Shown here: positions 57,780 to 64,000 of the stretch, in pieces
Numbering within the stretch: the stretch's first letter is position 1
How the letters are laid out: each line of letters starts with the position of its first letter
NCBI RefSeq assembly: GCF_000373365.1
Contig: NZ_KB891102.1
Span: forward strand, 432,510-496,509
Source of the DNA: Parafrankia discariae
Lineage (GTDB): Bacteria > Actinomycetota > Actinomycetes > Frankiales > Frankiaceae
Length of the DNA: 64,000 nucleotides
Reading direction: 5' to 3'
The notes under the pieces: model-generated
What the model was told of the DNA's origin: nothing
Databases searched by the model: none
Seen by the model: only the letters and a program-made list of their open reading frames with translations
Translations under genes and position numbers: made by a program

Positions 57780-58084
57780 CACACCGGCCCCCCGGCAGCT
57801 TCCGCGGCCCCGGGACCAGCCCGTCCGCACCCCGCCTCACGCGGAACACGATACGAGGCGACCGGCGTGGGTCGACTCCCGCCACGAAACGGAACACCAC
57901 GGGGCCACACCGCGCTCCCCCGGGTGACGCATCGACTCCCCTCCGGCCAGGCCCATGTCCCCTCCGGCCAGGCCCGTGGCAGGGCGGCGGACCGGGCCCG
58001 GACCCGGACGCCGACTCCCCCGGCGGGAACCGGGTCGGGACCGGCCGCGACACCACCGACAGCGGGGGCGGATATGGTGCCGGC
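57780..58084. other. divergent intergenic region with 21-bp direct repeat
   Basis: 305 bases between the BlaI gene and the HTH-TOBE gene. A 21-base unit, TCCCCTCCGGCCAGGCCCAT plus G, occurs twice in tandem (57937-57957 and 57958-57978) with one mismatch. It could be a regulatory site or a replication slip. No -10/-35 was assigned. Confidence 0.5.
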
Positions 58085-58492
58085 ATGTCGACCTTCAGGA
58101 TCAGCGAGGTCGCCGGACTGCTCGGCGTCAGCGACGACACCGTGCGTCGCTGGGCCGACGGCGGCCGGCTGCCGACGGTGCGTGACGGAGCGGGCCGGCA
58201 GGCCGTCGAGGGAGCGGTGCTCGCGCAGTTCGCGATCGACATCGCCGGCGAGCTGCCGCTGGCGCCACCGGCGATCGTCGGCGCCTCGGCGCGCAACCGC
58301 TTCCCCGGCATCGTGACGCGGGTGCGCCGCGACGACGTGATGGCCCAGGTGGAGATCCAGTCGGGGCGGCACCGGGTGGTCTCCCTGATGAGCCGTGAGG
58401 CCGCGGACGAACTGGGCCTGGAGCCCGGCGTGCTCGCCGTGGGCACCGTGAAGGCGACGAACGTGGTGATCGAGCTTCCCGAACGGCACTGA
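58085..58492 (+). CDS. HTH-TOBE (molybdate/tungstate-binding-type) regulator
   Basis: 135 residues. The first 60 form an excisionase/MerR-like helix-turn-helix (MSTFRISEVAGLLGVSDDTV, RRWADGGRLPTVRDGAGRQA). The second half is a TOBE/Mop domain (GASARNRFPGIVTRVRRDDV, LEPGVLAVGTVKATNVVIEL), the small beta barrel that binds molybdate or tungstate. Such proteins are thought to sense oxyanions and control transport or cofactor genes; no mod or moa genes are in this window. Confidence 0.85.
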   Translation: MSTFRISEVAGLLGVSDDTVRRWADGGRLPTVRDGAGRQAVEGAVLAQFAIDIAGELPLAPPAIVGASARNRFPGIVTRVRRDDVMAQVEIQSGRHRVVSLMSREAADELGLEPGVLAVGTVKATNVVIELPERH

Positions 58493-58537
58493 TCGCCCAC
58501 CCGGCCCGCACTGACCCGCCCGCGCGGCCCCGCGCGG

Positions 58538-58554
58538 GGCTCAACCGTTGAGCC
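58538..58554. terminator. hairpin between HTH-TOBE and pyrD-like genes
   Basis: GGCTCA and TGAGCC arms with a five-base loop, extended by flanking GC pairs, in the 100-base gap between convergent genes. Could act both ways. Confidence 0.5.
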
Positions 58555-58593
58555 GGGGCCGTGGCCCTGGGCCGGGCCGCCACCCGCGCCCGG

Positions 58594-59550
58594 TCACGCT
58601 CCGGCGTCGAGCCAGTCGCTGAGGATGTCACCGAAGACCGTCGGGTCCTCGCCGCGGTTCCAGAAGGCCGTGGCGCCCTGCACCGCGCGGGCGCCTTCGG
58701 CGAGGTAGTCGGCGACATCCCGGCCGGCCAGGACACCGCCGACGCCGACGACGTCGACCTGCTCGGGCAGGAGCGCCCGCAGCTGTCGTACCTGGCCGAG
58801 GCCCACCGGCTTGAGCGCGGCTCCACTCAGCCCGGCGAGGGCCACGTCGAGGACGGGGCGCCGCCGGTCGTCGAGGACCAGGGCGTTCGGGAAGGTGTTG
58901 ACCGCCGTGACGAACCTCGGCCCGCCGTCGGCCTCGGAGCGGCGGCCGAGCAGCGCGGCCAGATCCGCCAGGGCCTCCGGATCGGAGAACGGAGAGATCT
59001 TGACCCCGTACGCGGGGGCGGACCGGCGGCCGGCTCCCGCCCGGCCGGCGGCGAGGGCGGCCTCGACCTGGGCGCAGATCGCGTCGGTCTGACCGGGGTC
59101 GAAGCAGGCGATGCGCTTCTGCGACCCGCCGTCCCACACGTTCGGGCAGCCGAGGTTGAGCTCGATCAGGTCCGCACCGGTGCCCGCGGCGACGCCGGCC
59201 AGCGTCGCGTACTCCTCGGCGGCGAACCCGGCCACGCTGACCACCAGCGGCTTGCCGTGCCGATGCGCGATGTCGGCCATCGCCGGGAGCTGTTCGGCGT
59301 AGTACCCGACCCCCCGGTTGGGCAGGCCGAGCGCGTTGAGCGAGTAGGCGCCGGCGGACCAGTAGACCTCACCGCCGTTGCCGGTACGGGCGTCCCGCGT
59401 GATCGAGCCGACGACGACCGCGGCGACGGCTCCCCGGGCGAGGGCGGTGACGTCCTCGACGGTCTTGCAGGTGCCGGCGGCGTTCATGATCGGATGTTCG
59501 AGCGCGACCCCGGCGAGTGTGACCCCACCCGCCGCCGCCTCGCCGGTCAC
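58594..59550 (-). CDS. dihydroorotate dehydrogenase family protein
   Basis: 318 residues, class 1-type FMN barrel. Landmarks are the start VALEHPIMNAAGTCKTVEDV, the NxxCPN motif ELNLGCPNV, YGVKISPFSD near residue 200, GGVLAGRDVADYLAEGARAV and the closing AVQGATAFWN with FMN phosphate contacts. It resembles class 1A/1B dihydroorotate dehydrogenases, but the usual PyrD neighbours (carAB, pyrF) are absent. It may be a second copy or act on another dihydropyrimidine-like substrate. Confidence 0.8.
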   Translation of the reverse strand: MTGEAAAGGVTLAGVALEHPIMNAAGTCKTVEDVTALARGAVAAVVVGSITRDARTGNGGEVYWSAGAYSLNALGLPNRGVGYYAEQLPAMADIAHRHGKPLVVSVAGFAAEEYATLAGVAAGTGADLIELNLGCPNVWDGGSQKRIACFDPGQTDAICAQVEAALAAGRAGAGRRSAPAYGVKISPFSDPEALADLAALLGRRSEADGGPRFVTAVNTFPNALVLDDRRRPVLDVALAGLSGAALKPVGLGQVRQLRALLPEQVDVVGVGGVLAGRDVADYLAEGARAVQGATAFWNRGEDPTVFGDILSDWLDAGA

Positions 59551-59625
59551 GCCGCGCCGCCTGTCACCGGGACGAACCCCTCGCTGCCTGCCACGCGGCC
59601 AGCGTAACGACCGGCGCGCCCACGC

Positions 59626-61149
59626 TCACCGGGTGATCAGTTGACTGGCGAGCGCCCCGCCGGCGGTTACGGCCGCGGCCGCCGGGGCCGACCCGGCCGG
59701 CGCGGCCGCGGGTACCGCGGTCCCCCGCACCCGGCGCCACAGCCGCGGCAGCGAACCGGCGACCGTGAGCGCCGCCACGGCCGTCAGCAGGAACGGGAGG
59801 TGCGCGTTCGCCGCGTACAGGGCGCCCGACGTCAGCGCCGCCCCGGCGGTCGCGGCGGTCTGGGTCGTCGTGAACAGGCCCTGTGCCCGCCCGGCACCGC
59901 CGGGTCCGGCCTCCTGCGCCAGCAGCGACTGGGCGGACGGGAAGCTCACGGCCAGCGCGATCGCCTCGGCGCAGCTCACGAGAACGATCAGCCAGAACGA
60001 CCCGATGAACGAGTAGGTGGCGACGGTGACGCCCGTCGTGGCCGTGGCCGCCAGCACCAGCCAGCGACGGTCGTTGTGGTCGGCGAGCCAGCCCGCGGGC
60101 ATGGCGCAGACGATGTAGGGCAGCGAGAACAGGGTGAAACTGAGCCCGACCAGCTCCGTCGAGACCCCCCGGTCGGTCAGCAGCAGGCTCCAGCAGGTCT
60201 CGTAGGTCCCGACGGCCAGGCCGTTCACCGCGGCGACCAGCAGCAGCCCCGCCACCCCCGGCCCGATCGCCGCGCGGGGTGACCAGCCCCGCCGCCGGGG
60301 CGCCCCCGGGAACGGGACGGCAGAGGCGGTAGCCGCGGCGGCGGTGACGGCAGTGGTGGCGGAGCAGTCGACGGGGACGTCGGACAGCGCCGGCGCGCGG
60401 CGGGGGTCGCCGTCCGGCCGGAGCAGGACCAGCACCGGGACGGAGGCGACCGCCGCGGCCACCCCCGCCCCCAGGAAGAGCAGGTCCATCCGCTGTTCGC
60501 CGGCGAGCCCGCCGAGCAGGGGACCGATGGCGGTCCCGGCGATCTGACCGGTGTAGACGGCGCTGACGGCCCGACCGGTGAGATCAGACGGCACGGTCGC
60601 GGCGATCGCGGTGAGCACGGCCACCTCGAAGGCCCCGGCCCCGGCCCCCTGCAGCACCCGCATCGCCGTGTCACACATGATCCCCGGTGAGACGATCAGC
60701 CCGGCGCATCCCACGGCGTAGGCGACGAGCCCGGAGACCAGCACCGGGCGGTGCCCCCGCGTCGCGGTGGCCAGGCCCGCCGGGTACTGGGAGAGCAGCG
60801 CGCCGAGGAAGAACGCGGCCATGACCATGCCGACCCCACCGGCGGAGACGTCCCGTTCCTCCAGGTAGAGCGGGAGGATCGGCGCGATCGCGAACGCCCC
60901 GAGCCACTGCAGCAGCGTGGCCGCGCCCAGCGCGACCACCAGACGTCCGATGGCACCGTGGGTGAGCGAGGCGGCCGGCTGCCCGCCCGGACCGGTTCCC
61001 TCGGAGGGCGCCGCCGGCCCCCGTGGCCCGCCCGGCGCGTAGGGTCCGCCCGGCGCGTAGGGCCCCGCGTCGCCCGTGGGACCGGTTCGGTGTTCTCGGC
61101 CGGGCCGCGGCCGACCGGCTGGTCCCGCGCTTCCCGTTGTTCTTCGCAT
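59626..61149 (-). CDS. MFS transporter
   Basis: About 507 residues from the ATG at 61149. A disordered N-terminal region with YAPGGPYAPGGP repeats is followed by twelve predicted helices. Motif A is near GALLSQYPAGLATATRGHRP after helix 2, and FSLPYIVCAMPAGWLADHND marks the second half. A Pro/Ala loop sits between the halves. Divergent from a TetR repressor 185 bases away, which suggests an inducible drug or metabolite exporter. Confidence 0.9.
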   Translation of the reverse strand: MRRTTGSAGPAGRPRPGREHRTGPTGDAGPYAPGGPYAPGGPRGPAAPSEGTGPGGQPAASLTHGAIGRLVVALGAATLLQWLGAFAIAPILPLYLEERDVSAGGVGMVMAAFFLGALLSQYPAGLATATRGHRPVLVSGLVAYAVGCAGLIVSPGIMCDTAMRVLQGAGAGAFEVAVLTAIAATVPSDLTGRAVSAVYTGQIAGTAIGPLLGGLAGEQRMDLLFLGAGVAAAVASVPVLVLLRPDGDPRRAPALSDVPVDCSATTAVTAAAATASAVPFPGAPRRRGWSPRAAIGPGVAGLLLVAAVNGLAVGTYETCWSLLLTDRGVSTELVGLSFTLFSLPYIVCAMPAGWLADHNDRRWLVLAATATTGVTVATYSFIGSFWLIVLVSCAEAIALAVSFPSAQSLLAQEAGPGGAGRAQGLFTTTQTAATAGAALTSGALYAANAHLPFLLTAVAALTVAGSLPRLWRRVRGTAVPAAAPAGSAPAAAAVTAGGALASQLITR

Positions 61150-61252
61150 AGCTCCGTCGCCCCCGTCGGCGCGCGCCACGCCGCTTCGAGCGCCCGGCTC
61201 GGGCCTGACGCGCTTCCGGGTCCTCCGCCCGGTTCGTCCCGTCGAAGTACTA

Positions 61253-61272
61253 CCGTCCGTCCGGACGGTCGG
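61253..61272. promoter_or_regulatory. palindromic operator candidate between MFS and TetR genes
   Basis: CCGTCCGTCCGGACGGTCGG is a near-palindrome. The central 12 bases (CCGTCCGGACGG) are exact and the outer three on each side also match. It lies in the divergent promoter region, the usual place for a TetR operator. Confidence 0.55.
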
Positions 61273-61333
61273 TCAACCCGGTAGCATGCGTGAGACGGTG
61301 CGAAGTACCAGGTGGGCCGGTGCGTGCGGCACA

Positions 61334-61966
61334 ATGGCGGTCGTGCCCGCCTCGGACCCGGCTGCGACGCGACAGCGGTTGCTGGACGCCGCTTGGCGCG
61401 TCCTCACCCGGCACGGCAGCCAGGCCCTCAGCCTGGACGCGGTCGCCCGCGAGGCGACGGTCTCCAAGGGAGGCCTGTTACACCACTTCCCGACGCGTGC
61501 GTCGCTCATCGACGCGCTCTACGACCGGTGGAACGACGAGTTCGAGGCGGAGGTCACCGCGCGGGCCATGCTGGACGAGCGGCCGGGCGGCTGGGCTCGG
61601 GCCTACCTGGACGCCGCTACGGCGGCCGGCGTGCAGCAGCGGGACAGCACCGCCGAGGTCGGGTTCCTGGCCGCCCTCATCGCCGATCCCGAGCGGCTGC
61701 AGCGCTTCCGCCAGCGGTACGAGCACTGGCAGAACCGCATCGTCCAGGATCGCATCGACCCGGCGACCGCGACGCTGGTCCGCATGGCGGCCGACGGGAT
61801 GTGGCTGGCGGAGCTGCTCGGCCTCGCCCCGCCGACCGGGGAACTGCGCGGCCAGATGCTCGAGGCCCTGCGTGCGCTGGCCACCCCGGCCGGCGGCCCG
61901 GCCGCCGCCGCCCCCGGGCCGCCCGTGCCCGCGCCGAGCCCGGCCGCGGAGCAGGCCGCCCGCTGA
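61334..61966 (+). CDS. TetR/AcrR-family regulator of divergent MFS gene
   Basis: About 210 residues from the ATG at 61334; starts at 61286 or the GTG at 61343 are possible, none with a clear ribosome site. DNA-binding domain: DPAATRQRLLDAAWRVLTRH, LDAVAREATVSKGGLLHHFP with the HTH. The ligand domain contains EVGFLAALIADPERLQRFRQ and LVRMAADGMWLAELLGLAPP, as in the TetR_C family of some resistance regulators. The tail is Pro/Ala-rich. Confidence 0.88.
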   Translation: MAVVPASDPAATRQRLLDAAWRVLTRHGSQALSLDAVAREATVSKGGLLHHFPTRASLIDALYDRWNDEFEAEVTARAMLDERPGGWARAYLDAATAAGVQQRDSTAEVGFLAALIADPERLQRFRQRYEHWQNRIVQDRIDPATATLVRMAADGMWLAELLGLAPPTGELRGQMLEALRALATPAGGPAAAAPGPPVPAPSPAAEQAAR

Positions 61967-62132
61967 TCCGGCGGCATTCCGCCCCGTCCCGCCCCGTCCC
62001 GCCCCTACGGCGGAACCGCCCGCCGGCCGGCCCGGAACGCAGGCGTGGCACCGGCCCGGCTGGAGTCGCCCGCCCTCGTCGCCGATGATGTTCGGGGACG
62101 AGACTTCGGGACGAGACGAAGCGAGGGGCATC

Positions 62133-62510
62133 ATGACCACTGCCGACTCACTCACGGAGGCCGAGCCGCCGCCGGCCACGGCGCCCTTCGCCGCGAAGAT
62201 GGCGTTCTACCGGTCCCAGCACACCACGCGGGGGATCCGGGCGACCCACCTCGTGGGGATCCCCGGCGTGGCCTTCTCCCTCCCGCTGCTCGTCGGCCGG
62301 CCCAAGGTGGGCCTGCCGATGTTCGTGGCGAGCTGGGCACTGCAGGTCGCCGGGCATTCGGTCTTCGAGCGGAACAGCCCCACGCTGACCAAGGGCTTCC
62401 TCACCTACCAGCTGTGCGGGCTGGCGTTCTGGTGCGAGGAGGTCGCCGATCTGCTCGCCGGCCGTGGTCTGGGTGGCCAGACCCGGCCGCCACGCCGCTC
62501 CCGGGCCTAG
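62133..62510 (+). CDS. Mpo1/DUF962-family membrane protein
   Basis: 125 residues, ATG at 62133 after GAGGGG. The family fingerprint is seen: FYRSQHTTRGIRATHLVGIP with the His, two to three hydrophobic stretches, and WALQVAGHSVFERNSPTLTK. Eukaryotic Mpo1 is an iron-dependent dioxygenase of fatty-acid alpha-oxidation using conserved His residues. The His in THLVGIP and AGHSVFE match two of them. A similar lipid role in bacteria is possible but untested. It faces the ABC transporter gene. Confidence 0.82.
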   Translation: MTTADSLTEAEPPPATAPFAAKMAFYRSQHTTRGIRATHLVGIPGVAFSLPLLVGRPKVGLPMFVASWALQVAGHSVFERNSPTLTKGFLTYQLCGLAFWCEEVADLLAGRGLGGQTRPPRRSRA

Positions 62511-62555
62511 CTCCCCGAACCAGTTCCCAGCCGTGGCTCCCGGACCTGGCCGGGG

Positions 62556-64000
62556 TCAGCGGCGCGCGCCGGGCGCGGCACCGTAGCCGCCGGGGCCACC
62601 AGGACCGCCGGGACCGGTCGGCGGTGCCTGCCCGGCCTGCGGCGGGCGGCCGGCTCCCGCCGGCGGGCCGGCGGGGCGGGTCACCTTGGGATCGATCCGG
62701 CGCAGCATCATCGAGGTCAGCGCGAGCGCCGCCGCGGCGAGGACCAGGCCGAGGACGACGTCGAGCACCCAGACACCCGCGCTGTGCTCCCACAGGCCGT
62801 CGGCCGGGTCGGTGCGCAGTACCTCGTTACCCAGTTTGGAGACCTCGTTGAGGTCGTCGGTGGACGCCAGGGCCGCGAAGCCCCACCGGGCGGGCGAGAT
62901 CCACGCGACCTGTTCCATGACCAGCCGGCCGGACAGCGACACCAGCCCGCCGGAGAGCACGAGCTGGGCCATGGTCACCAGCACCAGGACGGGCATCGTC
63001 TTGTCCGCGTTGTCGACCAGCGTCGACACGAGCAGCCCGATCATCATGGACGCCAGCGCGGCGACGATCACCGCGACCAGACACTCCACCAGCGGCGAGC
63101 CCAGCAGGGACGCCTCCGGCGGGGTGCGGCCGACCAGCCCGATCAACGTGAAGATCACGCACTGCAGGGTCGTGATACCGGTGAGAACGATGATCTTCGA
63201 GCCGAGATAGGCCGCCCGGGACAGGCCGATCGTTCGTTCCCGCCGGTAGATGTCGCGTTCCTTGACGATCTCGCGGACCGAGTTCGCCATCCCCATGAAG
63301 CACGCGCACAGCACCAGGACGACGAGCACCTTCATCGCGTCCGGATTAGGCGCGTCCGGCAACGGTTTCAGCCCGTCGGGGGCCGGGATCACCCTCGGGA
63401 TGATCCCGAGCAGGAACGGGAAGGCCACGATGAGACGCAGATAGGAACGGTCCGCCAGCACGACCCGCAGATACCGGCGGGTGAGCGTCGCGAGCTGGGA
63501 GGTGACCGGTTGCTGGCGCACGCTCGGCAGCTCCGCCGGCGCCTTGCGCACGACCGGCGCGACGACGGCGGAGGGTACGAAGTACTCCGAGGCGCGGAAC
63601 CGGGCCGCCATCTCGGCGCCCGGGGTGCTCTCCAGCTCCCGGAAGACCGCCGCGAACTCGCGGAAGTCCTCCTTGCCGAAGAAGCTCAACGCGCCACCCG
63701 ACGGGCCGAAGTAGGCCACGTGCCCACCCGGGGCGAGGACCAGGATGTAGTCGCACAGGTCCAGGAACAGCACGCTGTGCGTGACGACGATGACCGTGCG
63801 GCCGCTCTCGTCCGCCGAACCGACCCCGCCGCCCTTGGCCAGGCCCTTCAGCGTCTCCATCACCGACTGGTCGTTCGCCGGGTCCAGCCCCGACGTCGGC
63901 TCGTCCAGGAACAGCAGCGACGGCCGGGTCAGCAGCTCCAGCGCCACCGACGTCCGCTTCTTCTGCCCACCCGACAGCCGGCTCACCGGGGTGTCGGAAT
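62556..64000 (-). CDS. ABCG-type transporter, ATP-binding plus permease (N-terminus beyond right edge)
   Basis: 481 codons are in the window and the frame continues off the right edge. It enters at the ABC signature (SRLSGGQKKRTSVALELLTR), followed by Walker B LLFLDEPTSGLD and the H-loop VVTHSVLFLDLCDYILVL. After a linker come six membrane helices of the ABC-2 type (YLRLIVAFPFLLGIIPRVI onward) with REIVKERDIYRRERTIGLSR, the typical connecting motif. The half-transporter order ATPase-permease fits the ABCG/FHA-ABC group. In actinobacteria the missing N-terminus often carries an FHA domain. The tail is Gly/Pro-rich. Confidence 0.85.
   Translation of the reverse strand, partial: SDTPVSRLSGGQKKRTSVALELLTRPSLLFLDEPTSGLDPANDQSVMETLKGLAKGGGVGSADESGRTVIVVTHSVLFLDLCDYILVLAPGGHVAYFGPSGGALSFFGKEDFREFAAVFRELESTPGAEMAARFRASEYFVPSAVVAPVVRKAPAELPSVRQQPVTSQLATLTRRYLRVVLADRSYLRLIVAFPFLLGIIPRVIPAPDGLKPLPDAPNPDAMKVLVVLVLCACFMGMANSVREIVKERDIYRRERTIGLSRAAYLGSKIIVLTGITTLQCVIFTLIGLVGRTPPEASLLGSPLVECLVAVIVAALASMMIGLLVSTLVDNADKTMPVLVLVTMAQLVLSGGLVSLSGRLVMEQVAWISPARWGFAALASTDDLNEVSKLGNEVLRTDPADGLWEHSAGVWVLDVVLGLVLAAAALALTSMMLRRIDPKVTRPAGPPAGAGRPPQAGQAPPTGPGGPGGPGGYGAAPGARR

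Overview
The window is about 64 kb of very GC-rich chromosome (near 72-75 % G+C by eye) with many GTG starts, strong third-position GC and gene clusters in actinobacterial order. Core-gene neighbourhoods (nadD-rsfS, rplU-rpmA-obg-proB-proA, rne, mreBCD-PBP2-rodA, ndk-folC-clpX-clpP2-clpP1-tig), a PucR-type regulator, a DUF4349 protein, an Mpo1/DUF962 protein and Ala/Pro/Gly-rich extensions on core proteins point to a filamentous soil actinobacterium. A Frankia-like organism fits best, but that is inference from content and style, not a search result.

Region 1 (1-11.2 kb) is accessory. It holds the N-terminus of a SulP transporter, a CadD cadmium-transporter remnant that has lost its middle, and a minus-strand cluster of cupin-like protein, TetR regulator, NAD-dependent epimerase and short-chain dehydrogenase. 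It continues with an MMPL exporter, a secreted vanadium-type haloperoxidase, an unrecognised set of three overlapping tiny ORFs, an ABM monooxygenase with an AraC regulator, and tRNA-Ala(GGC).

Region 2 (11.2-28 kb) is largely core: histidine phosphatase, rsfS and nadD; an SDR facing an HxlR regulator; phosphoglucomutase overlapping a PucR regulator; a VOC protein; a DUF4349 membrane protein; a MoxR ATPase with its VWA partner; then proA, proB, obg, rpmA and rplU, read right to left.

Region 3 (28-43 kb) holds a small plus-strand membrane protein that meets rne end to end at a 52-bp perfect palindrome. After that come the giant RNase E/G, the TIGR03936/TIGR03960 radical-SAM pair, and the cell-elongation cluster mreB-mreC-mreD-PBP2-rodA.

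Region 4 (43-50.4 kb) is nucleotide, folate and protein quality control: ndk, folC, clpX, clpP2, clpP1 and trigger factor, with tRNA-Pro(TGG) and tRNA-Gly(TCC) at its edge. Strong hairpins without U-tracts separate clpP2 from clpX and tig from clpP1.

Region 5 (50.4-64 kb) begins with a 64-bp tandem repeat and a second, diverged copy of the palindrome. It then carries a lipoprotein-like GH3 hexosaminidase, an unusual methyltransferase with a zinc-ribbon and a large unknown N-terminal domain, an L,D-transpeptidase lipoprotein, an M56 protease/BlaI pair, an HTH-TOBE protein, a dihydroorotate dehydrogenase-like protein, a divergent MFS/TetR pair with a palindromic operator candidate, a DUF962 protein, and an ABCG-like transporter cut by the right edge. 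No CRISPR array, insertion sequence, rRNA gene or complete prophage was seen.
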